Assembly: GCA_964023205.1 (NCBI GenBank)
Contig: OZ026835.1
Coordinates: forward strand, 11,986,414 to 12,050,413
Length of the DNA: 64,000 nt
Reading direction: 5' to 3'
Source of the DNA: Lutraria lutraria
Taxonomy: Eukaryota > Mollusca > Bivalvia > Venerida > Mactridae
Both the position numbers and the translations under genes were made by a program. The notes under the pieces are model-generated. The model was given only the letters and a program-made list of their open reading frames with translations. It made no database searches and was not told the DNA's origin. Position 1 is the first letter of the stretch, and the number at the start of each line of letters is the position of its first letter. Shown piece by piece: positions 15,401 to 25,811 of the stretch.

Positions 15401-17065
15401 AAAACACACCGGATTCCTCTGTTATAGGACTAACAGAAACTATTACGACCGATAAATTTATATGCTTATGGGGCTTTAAAAGATATTTAATCTATCATTA
15501 GTTTTTAAACAAATCATCAACAATGTATATTAAATATATTGCATATTAAAATGCACAACATGACATACTAACCATGGTTGTTGAGATACTTACATAATGT
15601 GACCTTTTTTCAGTACTCATTTCCAGGGACTGATTTCTTAACATTCGAGCACGTGACATTTGTACCTTATGAACCAAAGCTCATTAAATTAGATTTACTC
15701 AGCAATAAACAGGTAAAAATATCAAATTATTATCAGAGTTGATGTATTTATGAAATATCAGTTTTAGTTTTGTAACAGAAACAGTATCATAAACATAAAC
15801 TGTCAAACCTGCATTAGCTCCCATCAAAGAATAAATGCCAACCTATGAATAAATGCTATTCTTTCAAAAAACTACCATATATTATTCAGAACAAAATGAC
15901 CTTCGGATAATGGCCACCTGTGTACAAAAGTCACAATATGTCTTTCCAAAGGGTGACTTTTGTCAACAGGTTAGACTGTATCGCATTTTTAACATTCCGA
16001 CGAAACTGATGATGTTTTGTTGAATTATTTAACAAGGTTATGAATGGAATCTATGTTTAAATTGTTTTGAACAATCTACTGTACTTTCATTTATTTTCGT
16101 TGGGCTGAATTTTCGTGGTTTTTAATAAAATGGCTATTTCGTGGGGACATAAATTCGTGGATTTTGAATTTTGAAACAAAATGTTTTATCTCTTTTTTAA
16201 ATTCGTGAGCATTTGATTTCGTGGATGAGCCGAGCCACGAAATCCACGAAATTAAATCCCCAACGAAAATTAATGATTCCACAGTATATTTTCTCATGTA
16301 AGCATTATTGATCTTTTTAATAAGCGATGAAAATCTGGCCATATCTTGTAACATGAATCTATTATTTTCCTTCCCACCAGATGATATATTGTTGTACTTA
16401 TTATTGTAAGAGAAAATGAACATGACCTATGACAATGTTGCTACTGAAATTGATTTTCTGAAATTATGACCGTAATTTCATGTGGCGTGAATGTCATTTA
16501 GAATGTTTCCTAAAGTCATAAAACCGGGAGTTTGTGTAATTATATAAACTATATAACTAGACATGTGTTCGGACGGCACGAATGACCCCGCTGATAGCTC
16601 ATAGTAAAAAAGGGACCATTACTCCTGTGAAATGTTTCGATTTTAACCGAAATTAAAAATTGACCTGTATTTTATTACTGTACACCTTCATGTAATCCAT
16701 CCATGAAATAGTTCTTGAGTTATCGTTCAGAAGCCAGAATTTCAACGGAAGGACAGGTGTAAAACTGTATGCCCTTTCGCCATTTTGAATGGCGGTGGCA
16801 TTACAAAGTTCTCAAGAATGAAATGTAAAATTGACTAACACAATTTGTTTGACTCCTTATTCAGATACAGTATTTGAACGACTACAATACATTAGTGAGG
16901 GAACGGGTTGGTCCAGAATTGAAGAAACAACAGAAAACAGCGGCGTATGATTGGATGATGAAAAAAACGGAACCAGTCAAAACTGGTGGTACAACTTCCG
17001 GTGCAGCTAGCGTTCATATAACACTGCTTACGTTGTTCGTTTATATCTTTTATCTAACTATTTAG
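451..17065 (+). CDS. XPNPEP2: Membrane-type Xaa-Pro aminopeptidase (aminopeptidase P), 5' exon off the window
   Basis: M24 metallopeptidase that removes an N-terminal residue preceding proline. Exons: 451-567, 1376-1439, 2024-2128, 2867-2959, 3681-3833, 4105-4200, 5014-5095, 5635-5767, 6636-6752, 7559-7645, 8097-8209, 10289-10438 or 10914-11063, 12215-12275, 12483-12552, 13151-13255, 13971-14045, 14329-14405, 15614-15712, 16865-17065. All introns are GT-AG. With one of the two exon-12 versions the sum is 1998 bases, 665 residues plus stop with no break. Early exons carry the creatinase-type N-domain ([25 protein letters not shown]). Metal ligands in this numbering are D431, D442 (DGTTD), H505 (HGTGHG), E541 (EPGYYE) and E555, with catalytic-type H411; spacing agrees closely with human XPNPEP1. 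The C-terminus, SGAAS followed by a hydrophobic end, looks like a GPI signal, which favours XPNPEP2 over cytosolic XPNPEP1. The first visible exon starts in phase 0 after an acceptor, so the start codon and signal peptide lie upstream of the window. Confidence 0.95.
3480..3600 (+). repeat. Dispersed 'CAAACCTGT/GGCCACC' repeat, copy 1
   Basis: Contains GTTAACGGCCACTGCAG, GTCCACCTGTCAACAAAG and a GGTGGCCA...AGGTTTGACTGTA end. The same vocabulary recurs near 9.3 kb, 15.9 kb and 28.7 kb. I recall this repeat as common in mollusc genomes. It sits in an aminopeptidase intron. Confidence 0.6.
4351..4680 (+). mobile_element. tRNA-derived SINE with C-tract
   Basis: Begins with a tRNA-like head (GGACGGTGGTCTAGTGGTAA, with box A; GAGTACGAATCC resembling box B; and CCTCCGTC, which could pair with the start). 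The body runs through AACCGGGCACGATAAAGAACC, a run of about 17-19 C around 4609-4627, and GGGCGGCTCTGAAATGACCAT. A related body occurs in inverse orientation at about 7855-8005. It is not a functional tRNA gene: the anticodon arm is unconvincing and the head is followed by SINE body. It is intronic. Confidence 0.7.
6932..7262. mobile_element. MITE with ~55-bp inverted termini carrying CACGTG and TGACGTCA
   Basis: The outer ends GTGTGGGGAATCCACGTGAC and GTCACGTGGATTCCCCACAC are exact inverse complements. Similarity continues inward to the AAGCGCGTTT region for about 55 bases, with about 215 bases between the arms. No transposase is present. Each arm has the palindromes CACGTG and TGACGTCA. The element lies in the intron between the exons at 6636 and 7559. 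Confidence 0.8.
7855..8005 (-). mobile_element. SINE body fragment, inverse orientation
   Basis: The sequence from CAGAGCCGCCCC through GGTTCTTTATCGTGCCCG to ACCGATACATGCCTAG is the inverse complement of the body of the SINE at 4351-4680. The tRNA-like head is not recognisable here. Intronic. Confidence 0.6.
8210..10288 (+). other. Long intron with a dispersed repeat
   Basis: No coding exon was recognised between the exons ending at 8209 and starting at 10289. The segment 9232-9425 is a second copy of the 'CAAACCTGT/GGCCACC' repeat (GTCAAACATGTGAACAACGG, then ACATGTGGCCTTTATTCGGA). The rest is A+T-rich and unremarkable. Confidence 0.5.
10289..10438 (+). other. XPNPEP2: Alternative exon 12a of the aminopeptidase
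   Basis: Exon of exactly 150 bases with an AG acceptor before 10289 and a GTAAGT donor after 10438. It starts and ends in phase 2, as its neighbour 12b does. It encodes [11 protein letters not shown] at the start and LLDTGGQYL at the end, with active-site residues H (LHYS) and D (LLD) kept. About half the residues match 12b (27 of 50 by my count). Differences cluster around the substrate-facing part: K-L instead of I-I before the histidine, and an N-R-E-W stretch before the metal aspartate. The upstream acceptor tract is weaker than that of 12b. Confidence 0.85.
10914..11063 (+). other. XPNPEP2: Alternative exon 12b of the aminopeptidase
   Basis: Exon of exactly 150 bases with acceptor ...TTTCAG before 10914 and donor GTGAGT after 11063. 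Phases equal those of 12a, which ends 475 bases upstream. It encodes [11 protein letters not shown] at the start and LLDSGGQYL at the end. Its GAIIHY stretch is the usual family sequence, so this is probably the ancestral-like version. Either exon, or both together, would keep the reading frame; including both would repeat half of the active site and probably inactivate the enzyme. Confidence 0.88.
11200..11242. repeat. (ACAG)n microsatellite
   Basis: A run of CAGA/GACA tetranucleotides grading into (GGAC)n, about 40 bases, in the intron downstream of exon 12b. Confidence 0.85.
13394..13445. repeat. Perfect 22-bp inverted repeat with 8-bp loop
   Basis: The left arm starts TGGTACCCGTCTCC and the right arm ends GGAGACGGGTACCA. 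The arms are perfectly complementary over 22 bases around an 8-base loop. A few further pairs extend outwards after one mismatch. Intronic, in the intron after the HGTGHG exon. Confidence 0.85.
14690..14822 (-). mobile_element. tRNA-derived SINE, family 2, copy 1
   Basis: Read on the minus strand it starts GCGGCCATGCTGAAGTGGTT, where AGTGGTTAGAGGACTGG resembles box A, and continues through GTCCAGGAAAACTGG to CCGGCCACCGT. A second member lies at 37236-37440, sharing the TTTTCCTGGACTGTATTC and AGTACTAAC blocks. Intronic. Confidence 0.55.
15102..15480. mobile_element. MITE family 'TTTAAAGCCCC', copy 1
   Basis: The termini TTTAAAGCCCCATAAGC and GCTTATGGGGCTTTAAA are a perfect 17-bp inverted repeat. 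The interior shares long stretches with the copy at 37510-37893 (for example CACAGCTGTTCTATAAATAG and AAAACACACCGGATT). It contains a TGACGTCA palindrome. No coding capacity. Intronic. Confidence 0.85.
15796..15981 (+). repeat. Dispersed 'CAAACCTG/GGCCACC' repeat, copy 3
   Basis: Starts ACTGTCAAACCTGCATTAGC, passes ATAATGGCCACCTGTGTAC and ends GTCAACAGGTTAGACTGTA. It resembles the segments at 3480-3600 and 28715-28790. Intronic. Confidence 0.6.
16077..16286. mobile_element. Short MITE with TTTCGTTGGG / CCCAACGAAA termini
   Basis: The left end TACTGTACTTTCATTTATTT continues into TCGTTGGG. The right end is CCCAACGAAAATTAATGATT, then CCACAGTA. These are imperfect inverted repeats of about 28 bases, with internal TTTCGTGG/CCACGAAA pairs. 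It is probably flanked by TA. It sits in the last aminopeptidase intron. Confidence 0.65.
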
Positions 17066-17324
17066 GAAGATTTATTTCTTTACGTAAATAATTCCGTAGA
17101 TTGAATACAATAATATGTCATCTAAATGTTTCTGGTCATTGAATAAGTATATCATACGTACATCGTTATAAAATGACATTGAAAAAATCCTTAATTTTGT
17201 TTAATTGTCTTTCCAATATTTAACACATGATGGACCAATACTTATTCTTTGTATTGTATTTGTCATTTTTTTGTACAATATAGCAGATAATTGCGATATA
17301 GTTATGATCGAATTTCAAAATAAA
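16982..17324 (+). other. GPI-anchor signal of the aminopeptidase and its 3' UTR
   Basis: The last codons encode a polar TTSGAAS stretch with small residues suited as an omega site, followed by about 17 hydrophobic residues and the stop TAG at 17063-17065, with no charged cytoplasmic tail. This is the layout of a GPI attachment signal, as in mammalian XPNPEP2. A candidate polyadenylation signal AATAAA lies at 17319-17324, about 250 bases after the stop. Confidence 0.7.
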
Positions 17325-18707
17325 AAAGATATACATAATATTGATTAACATAATCCAAGTTAGAACAATGCAGACGCGCTACCGTGTGATAAGCGCTACT
17401 GTGTAAATGCGTATATTATCATTTGTTCATATGTTTGTAGTGTCATTATTTTATGAAGATAGTTTTTATTGTGTTTTATTTTATTCCAATAGCTATGTAA
17501 CCAGTGACATTTTTTTTATCTCATTATTCTAATTATATATACATGTATAAAGTATTGTATGTTTTTTTTATACAATTGAGTTTTTGTTTGTATGCTGTAC
17601 TTGCTGTTTGCTTAAACTTTACAATATACTTGTAGAAACAAAATTTGTGGTGAATTTGATTCAGTTCATTTTGGTTTGTGTTCATTACGAGTTTTCTTAA
17701 TTTGGTTTTGGCGTTTCTTTGTCTGTATATAGAGTTATAATTGCTTTTCTTATGACAGAAGTACAAGGGTCATCCCATAAACATTTCAGCTGAGATGATA
17801 ATTTTTATTCGTAAATCCTGATGTCCTTTCGAAAAAACTTATGAATGAAATCCTTACGAATTTGTACCGAATGTTTAGGGAAGCGTAAAGTGTTTTTTCA
17901 ATGCAAATGTAGAGGTTTTGATTTTGTATTTAATTACATGTAATTAATTTTACATCACTTTTCTGTAATCCAATTTCATAGAAAAAGTACCAAATAAAAA
18001 AATTGAAACAGTAGTATATTGTTTACATAATTTTTATAAAACATTTTCCCAAAGACTAAACAACAAAATAAATATATAAGGTATATTCACCGAACTGACA
18101 TCGAAAACATCAAGGGTCGACGACAGAATTTGGGCTTTCTGATAAACAGGATATTTTTATGCTTAAACGAATCAATAGTAAAATATCATATAGAAATGTC
18201 CAAAATGAAAATTGAATTATATTCAGAAGAATGAGTGTAGTGTGTTACACGAGGTTTAATATTATTAAAAAGTAGGTCATTACCATTCGGCCGAAACTGA
18301 AGTGCTGCGGGTACTTACTGCATTTTTGTTTTGTGGAAAAAGGCATTTTTGCATTCTGTTCTAACTACAAATCAGATCTTACAGACGCTTCTATATACCA
18401 CGTAATCGCATCTTCCAGGCGCTTCATGAATTGCATGTCTTTCTAGGAGCCTTTTTTGTCTAAATATGTACTAAAATATATAACAGTGTCATAACACTGA
18501 GAATGAAATTGAGATGGTTGTTTAGAGACAGTTCTTAAACTTCAATACCCTGAGGCTTGGTGGAATGAAATGGGAAATATGGGCATGGGGTTGATTTAAT
18601 ATTGTGGTGATCGCATAATGAGGTTATACGATATGTCTTATTTCAAAACCTAGCTCTTACTAGGAACTAAGAAATATCAATCCACAGTTTTATCCATCTT
18701 AACAATG
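17066..18707. other. Intergenic space between convergent 3' ends
   Basis: It lies between the aminopeptidase stop (17065) and the minus-strand stop (18708). Candidate polyadenylation signals are AATAAA at 17319 for the plus gene and TTTATT (AATAAA on the minus strand) near 17803 for the minus gene. No exon was recognised. The block is duplicated at about 21921-23561 with small indels. Confidence 0.6.
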
Positions 18708-20516
18708 CTACATATCTCTACTGCACCGCTTCTTCAGGAAATTAACAGATGCTGCCACAACAATCAACATTAACGGGCACATTATCGATGCCACAAGAAA
18801 AATATATATTCTTTCATCCTCGCTTGTTTGCACAAAATAATTCACTTCTGTCCTACACGGTTTAGGTCGAGAATGTAAATGTATAATAGATTGGTCATTT
18901 CGATATGATATTTTAAAATTTCCTAGGCGAAGTAATTCGTCTACAATTTTCAACACAGCTCTCAGTTTGTCTGAATGCACGTAGGTTTTAGTCGTGAAAA
19001 CCATTTTCAATGATGCACACTTATCCATTTTCTTGTTCAATGCTTTGCCATCATTAATAAACCTAATTGCAATATCATCAGTTGCGTTTAACACGTTACG
19101 ATATAGATGCGTGACGATCACTTCAAGGATAGACTCCTGATCGTGAAGGTCGTGGCTTATCCATACTTCGGACATCACGCCATCTACATATTCGATCGGA
19201 TGAAAGCAGTCTAGTTCATGACCAAGTTCATCATCTTTGCATTTACCAAAACAACCCTATAATATATGTAAGATATAAACACATTCAAAGCTCAAAACTT
19301 ATTCATGAATACTCGACACTATAATATATGATAACAAACACACAATGAATGACAAAGACGACTATCACTATCACCATTAATAACTGAATTATAAACCTTC
19401 AGTCATTTCAGTCTCAAAATGAGAATCTACAGAAATGTTTCATATTCGAATGCTGTATTTCTGCTAAGTAACAATATAACCCGCTCTAATGACAAACCTT
19501 AAACTACTTTACTGGTGGATTTTATTGACGTTATTCCCCATGCTACAAAAACGTAGAGAGAGAAAATTGATGTACTGCAGGAACATTTAAAATAATACAA
19601 AATATATAACGATTGTCGTTTGTTTGAAGGATATTGCAATACTTTTAAGATGCCAAGTTTATAATATTGCCAGTTAATCGAATTAATGACTGTCACTTGC
19701 CCTTGCTAAACATCTCTTGAACCTTGCCGATAACATGATGGTTTGACTATGAACTACATGCAACATAACATTGGTATGTACCTCTGATAGGTTGATTAAC
19801 ATGGTTTGCGTTCCATTCCATGTGTCACATGCTGCAAAATATTCATCGAAAAGCCAGGCACATAATTTGCAAATCATCTGTAACATTCGGACCGACATAT
19901 CTCTACCAGAATTTAAACACTCTACGTGTAAATTCTTGTAAAAATGGGACATATTCCTCTCTGTAGACATCATTCTGGGTGGTAAGAACCTCGGAAAGCA
20001 ATTGTCACTAGTCGTCAGCAATCTAAGCAAACTAAAGAATGCTTTTTTGGTTACACGTGCAATATTGGCGTTAAAACATTCACGCGAAACAACCATTCTC
20101 CACGATCTATGATACAAAGTCTTGTAATACATTTTCCTGTCAATCGACATATGATAGTTTTCCAGCAAGCAATGTATATTCCTAAAATTGATCTCTAAGC
20201 TACTGTGATATACAGGAAGTATATCATAGATATCGTCCGATTTTGGATTATTGCATCTATCCTCTGAAGCAATAGGGGAACTGAAATTACTTGCTGATAC
20301 CATAGGAACTGACAAATGACGCCGGTTGCTTTCACATGTCATGAATTTACGTAAGACGGGTTGAATTGTTTCATAATACTGTAATTCCTCTATGGTGCAA
20401 TCACCGAAGATCAAATTCTTACCAGAAGGGTTTTCCTTATTAAAGACTGAGCCTATGACGACATCAGTCGTTGAAAGCACGACTAACAATGATACCAAAG
20501 TATAATACCGGCACAT
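18708..20516 (-). CDS. Orphan type I membrane protein, Cys-rich ectodomain, copy 1 (454 aa, two exons)
   Basis: I do not recognise the family. Exon 1 is 19701-20516 and exon 2 is 18708-19256. The intron starts with GC (AAGG/GCAAGT) and ends with ATTATAG, and the join is in phase 0 (KRCLAR then GCFGKC). The protein begins with a signal peptide ending near VVIG. A long ectodomain follows with many cysteines and N-glycosylation sites (NFS, NMS, NGT, NLS, NAT). A hydrophobic segment (IYIFLVASIMCPLMLIVVAA) precedes the short basic tail NFLKKRCSRDM, so the topology is type I. It is transcribed towards the aminopeptidase gene. The exon structure equals copy 2 at 23562-25811, and both are open over their full length, which argues for function. 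The GC donor is the only odd feature. The role is unknown; a surface receptor or adhesion protein would fit the topology, but that is inference. Confidence 0.82.
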
Positions 20517-20812
20517 TATTACTGAATATATTCCTCCGTCTCATCCACAGTGATATCTATCCACTACTGCCACATGTTCTTAGTTAATCAATACTAGTAC
20601 TGTTACAGAAAACAGTGGAAGAAACTGTGTACCCGGATCTTCAAATTCCACACCTTGATCCATTGACATATCTAACTGTAATATTAGACATTACACTCTG
20701 TCACATAAGTGGACGTGATGAAACATTAATAAAGCCGTAACAAACATTTCACGATTGAATTAATAATTTCATAACGATACAGTAGAACGGTATTGTTCTA
20801 TTTCTTCAGTTC

Positions 20813-21611
20813 AATATGACTTGTTTATTGTCATTACTTCACAAATCAACAAGGTATCAAATACCATTGAGGATGTGAATAACATGTCTAACAAAACCGA
20901 GGACAACATCACGCCCGCCGTGACAACAATAATGAAAAGAACACCAGTAGCAGGAGTAATGCCCCGCCCCTCTGTGCCTCTTCTCATGAAGCTTTAACCT
21001 CCACTCAAACGTGAGCGTCCTCGCACACGTTTCACACATTAAGGTCATTTTACTGTAATAAGGTATGTTTAATACTGTTTAAATTAAGAAAATAAATCCT
21101 AGCAACCAGTGTTTGCCATATTTCAAAGTCTAAAAATTACCAACCTGCGTTTGCTAAACAAAACATACGAAAAATAACACATATTCCCTTATTTAAGACT
21201 CTCAATTTGTGTAGGTAATTAAAAGCAATAGTAAATGTTATTTTTCTAAGTAAACTCCGCTCGAAAAACTGTTTTCTTACAACAAGCGTCATATATGACA
21301 CCAACAACCTACGTTTGTGATGCAATTCAAAGTTTTGTGTCGAAGTGTTCTCGGAAAGTGCAAAAGTTAAAAGCAATCTGAGTATATCAAATGAAGGAGA
21401 TTGTGAGTACTGTGTCATAGGCTGTGGTATTTTGTGAAAGGATAACATTCATCAATTATTTATTACCTTTTCGGTACCAATTTTACAAACCGGCGTTGAC
21501 TTCTGTGGTCTTGTGACAAAAGTTGTTCATCCCCTGTGAACATATATTAAAGCGTATTGCTTTTCGTTCGTTCGCGCCACTTGCACAACAATGTCATAAA
21601 TATTGAACGGT
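20813..21611. other. Unique spacer between the two duplicated blocks
   Basis: About 800 bases not shared at full length with either copy. Its last ~60 bases (GCGTATTGCTTTTCGTTC, then GTTGCACAA-like sequence and TCATAAAT) recur at 26252-26320 just after copy 2. The true duplicated unit was therefore probably longer, and an insertion or deletion has altered one spacer. It contains a short zinc-finger-like frame (20857-21048, minus strand). Confidence 0.55.
20857..21048 (-). pseudogene. Possible C2H2 zinc-finger fragment
   Basis: The minus-strand frame starting MTLMCETCARTLTFEW has C-x2-C-x12-H-x3-H, which is the exact spacing of a classical C2H2 finger. A second Cys pair (SCYWC) follows without properly spaced histidines. 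The frame is only 63 codons and has no obvious splice partners. It could be a remnant or an exon of an unseen gene, and chance cannot be excluded. Confidence 0.3.
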
Positions 21612-21719
21612 CGGACAGGGGTAACATTATGTCCTTTCGAATGGCGGTGGCATTACAAAGTTCTCAAGAATGAAATGTAAAATTGACTTACACAATTTGC
21701 TTTGTAGCTCCTTATTCAG

Positions 21720-21920
21720 AAACAGTATCTGAACGACTACAATGAATAAGTGAGGCAGCGTGTTGGTCCAGAATTGAAGAAACAACAGAAAACAGAGGTG
21801 TATGATTGGATGATGAAAAAAATGGAACCAGTCAAAACTGGTGGTACAACTTCCGGTGCAGCTAGCGTTCATATAACACTGCTTACGTTGTGCATTTGTA
21901 TCTTTTATCTAACTATGTAG
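21720..21920 (+). pseudogene. Duplicated terminal exon of the aminopeptidase, one nonsense codon
   Basis: Exactly 201 bases, like the functional exon 16865-17065. The CTTATTCAG acceptor is intact, the frame is conserved and the GPI-like tail ends in TAG. A single in-frame TAA follows KQYLNDYNE, where the parent has a TTA leucine codon. After that stop the frame stays open to the end. It lacks every upstream exon, so it is either dead or, if joined to exon 15614-15712, an alternative last exon giving an anchorless protein. Confidence 0.8.
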
Positions 21921-23561
21921 GAAGATTTATTTCTTTTATCTAATCATTTAGGAAAATGTATTTCTATACGTAAATGATTCCGTAGATTGAATACAATAAT
22001 ATGTCATCTAAATGTGTCTGGCCATTGAATAAGTCTATCATACGTACATCGTTATAAAATGACATTGAAAAGAATCCTTAATTTCGTTTAGTTATCTTTC
22101 CAATATTTAACATATGATGGACTAAGTGTTATTCTTTGTACTGTATTTGTCATAAGTTATGATAAACATGTATAAGTTGTTAAAAGTATCAAATTAAAAA
22201 AAAAATATCGTAAATTGTTAACATAATCCAAGTTAGAACAATGTAGATACGCTACCGTATAATAAGCGCTACTGTCTAAATGCCTATATTATCATTTGTT
22301 CATATGTTTGTAGAGACATTATTATATTTAGTTTTATTCTAATACTTATGTAACCCGAGACATTTTTTCATCTGATTATTCTAATTATATATACAAGTAC
22401 ATGTATAAAGTATTGTATGGTTTTTTTTATACAATTGAGTTTTTGTTTGTATGCTGTACATTCTGTTTGCTTAAACTTTAAAAATATAATTGTACATACA
22501 ACATTTGTGGTGAATTTGATTCAGTTCATTTTGGTTTGTGTTCATTACGAGTTTTCTTTATTTGGTTTTGGCGTTTCTTTGTCTGTATATAGAGTTATAA
22601 TTGCTTTTCTTATGACAGAAGTACAAGGGTCATTCCATAATTATTTCAGCTGAGATGATAATTTTTATTCGTAAATCCTGATGTCTTTTTTGAAAAAATC
22701 TATGAATGAAATCCTTACGAATTTGTACTGAATGTTTAGGGAAGCGTTAAGTGTTTTTTCAATGCAAATGTAGAGGTTTTAATTTTGTATTTAATAACAT
22801 GTAATCACTTTTATGTAAACCAATTTTATAGAAAAAATACGAAATAAAAAAAAATAAAAAGTAGTATTGTTTACATAATTCTTATAAAACGTTTTCCCAA
22901 AGACTAAACAACAAAATAAATACATAAGGTATATTCACCGAAATAACACCGACAAAATCAAGGGTCGACGACAGAATTTGGGCATTCCTGATAAACAGGA
23001 TATTTTTACGCTTTAACGAATCAATAGTAAAATATCATATAGAAATGTCCAAAATGAAAATTGAATTATATTCAGAAGAATGAGTGTAGTGTGTTACACG
23101 AGATTTAATATTATTAAAAAGTAGGTCATTACGTTTGGCCGAAATCGAAGTGCTGCGAATACATACTGCATTTTTGTTTTGTGGAAAAAGGCATTTTTGC
23201 ATTCTGTTCTAACTACAAATAAGATCTTACAGACGCTTGTATTTACCACGTAATCGCATCTTCCAGGCGCTTCATTAATTGCATGTCTTTCTATGAGCCT
23301 TTTTTGAATAATTATGTACTGAAATATCGAACTGTGTCATAACATTGAGAATAAAATTGAGATGTTTGTTTAGAGACAGTTCTTAAACTTCATTACCCTG
23401 AGGCTTGGTGGAATGAAAGGGGAAACATGGGCATGGTATTGATTCAATATTGTGGTGATCACATAATGAGGTTATACGATTTGTCTTATTTCAAAACCTA
23501 GCTCTTACTAGGAACTAAGAAATATCAATCCACAGTTACAATTATATCCATCTTAACAATG

Positions 23562-25811
23562 CTACATATCTCTACTGCACCGCTTCTTCAGGAAATTAAA
23601 TGATGCCGCCACAACAATCAACATTAACGGGCACATTATCGATGCCACAAGGAAAATATATATTCTTTCATCCTCGCTTGTTTGCACGAAATAATTCACT
23701 TCTGTCCTACACGGTTTAGGTCGAGAATGTAAATGTATAATAGATTGGTCATTTCGATATGATATTTTAAAATTTCCTTGGCGAAGTAATTCGTCTACAT
23801 TTTTCAACACAGCTCTCAGTTTGTCTGAATGCACGTAGGTTTTAGTCGTGAAAACCATTTTCAATGATGTACACTTATCCATTTTCTTGTTCAATGCTTT
23901 GCCATCATTAACAAACCTAATTGCAATATCATCAGTTGCGTTTAACACGTTACGATATAGATGCGTGACGATCACTTCAAGGATAGACTCCTGATCGTGA
24001 AGGTCGTGGCTTATCCATACTTCGGACATCACGCCATCTACATATTCGATCGGATGAAAGCAGTCTAGTTCATGACCAAGTTCACCATCGTTGCATTCAT
24101 CAAAACAACCCTGTAATATATGTAAGATATAAACACATCCAAAGCTCAAAAGGTATTCATGAATACTCGACACTATAGTTCAATTTTTAGGCCAGCAATG
24201 TTATTGTAAACATGGAAGATCCCATTTGTAAATATATAGGTAACACGAATACTGTATGTTATATGCTATAGAATAATCTATGAAAATATAATCTCTGTGG
24301 CGCAATTCGCTAAAGCCCAAGGTACGTGAATATTGAGGATGTGTCGGAAGTTCGACGTCATTTTTTATTTTCATTTTTAACGTTTTTTTTAATAAACGTT
24401 AACTAATATATCGATAAGAAAATAATGTTTAAACTTTTTTTAAAAATTTAAATTGTTCCATGCAATTGACAAAAATATAATAACCTCACTGGGTAATTAG
24501 CATTTATATATCATTTTCATTGCGGAGTAATTATATAATAAGTAGAAACCGGTTCAGGTGTTGAGTATGTACAGTATTTGAAATTACATTTTTTATTTGC
24601 GATTTCGTGCAATAAAATGTATACAAAAAATGAGACATACACCAGATAGCAAACCCATTTTTTATCCTTTTTCTCTTTTGAAATTTATGCAAAATATAAT
24701 ACTATAATCAGTGCGTAAACATACATGTAATAAGAACCAATAAATAAAAAAAGAAATGTTATTATATGACCCACTCTAATGACAAACCTTAAACTTCTAT
24801 ACAGGTGGATTTTGTTGGTGTTATTCCCTATGCTTCCAAATCTGGAAAATGGATGTACTGCACGAACATTTCAGATTATACAAAATATATAACGATTGTC
24901 GTTTGTTTATAAGCAGTGAATGTTATAGCAATACTTTTAAGATGTGAAGTTTAGAATTTTGCCAATTAATCGAATAAATTACTGTCACTTACCCTTGCTA
25001 AACATCTCTTGGACCTTGCCGATATAATGATGCCTTGACTGTCAACTACATGCAACATAATATTGGTATATACCTCTGATAGGTTGATATACATAGTTTG
25101 CGTTCCTTTCCATGTGTCACATGCTGCAAAATATTCATCGAAAAGCCAGGCACATAATTTGCAAATCATCTGTAACATTCGGACCGATGTATCTCTACTA
25201 GAATTTAAACACTCTACGTGTAAATTCTTATAAAAATGCGACATATTCCTCTTTGTATATATCATTCTGGGTGGTAAGAACATCGCAAAGCAATTGTCGC
25301 TAGTCGTCAGCAATCTAAGCAAACTAGAGAATGCTTTTTTGGTTACACGTGCAATATTGGCGTTAAAACATTCACGCGAAACAACCATTCTCCACGATCT
25401 ATGATACAAAGTATTGTGATACATTTTACTGTCAACCGACATAATATGATAGTTTTCCAACAAGCAATGTATATTCCTAAAATTGATCTCTAAGCTACTG
25501 TGATATACAGGAAGTATATCATAGATATCGTCCGATTTTGGATTATTGCATTTATCCTCTGAAGCAATAGGGGAACTGAAATTACTTTCTGATACCATAG
25601 GAACTGACAAATGACGCTGGTTGCTTTCACATGTCATGAATTTACGTAAGACGGGTTGAATTGTTTCATAATACTGTAATTCCTCTATGGTGCAATCACC
25701 GAAGATCAAATTCTCACTAAAAGGTTTTTCCTTATTTAATACTGAACCTATGGCGACAACAGTCGTTGAAAGCACGACTAACATTGATACCAAAGAATAA
25801 TACCAGCACAT
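23562..25811 (-). CDS. Orphan type I membrane protein, Cys-rich ectodomain, copy 2 (455 aa, two exons)
   Basis: Paralogue of the gene at 18708-20516. Exon 1 is 24993-25811 and exon 2 is 23562-24110. The donor is a normal AAGG/GTAAGT and the acceptor TATTACAG, with a phase-0 join (KRCLAR then GCFDEC). It has a signal peptide (MCWYYSLVSMLVVLSTT...), an ectodomain with conserved cysteines, a transmembrane helix and a KKRCSRDM tail. Compared with copy 1 there is one extra codon in exon 1 (HIMSVD versus HMSID) and scattered substitutions without a frame break. The 882-base intron carries extra sequence at about 24176-24765. Family and function are not recognised. Confidence 0.85.

Larger units (their letters stand above)
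16750..20812. repeat. Segmental duplication, copy 1
   Basis: Block containing the aminopeptidase terminal exon, its 3' flank and the convergent two-exon gene. It aligns by eye with 21612-26104 from GGACAGG(T/G)GTAA to TTCTATTTCTTCAGTTCA. Both copies have the same orientation and order, with a unique spacer of about 800 bases between them. The main structural difference is the intron of the minus-strand gene, 444 bases here and 882 in copy 2. Confidence 0.9.

Noticed and set aside
21627..21872. 81-codon minus-strand frame
   Set aside because: Antisense shadow of the duplicated aminopeptidase terminal exon.
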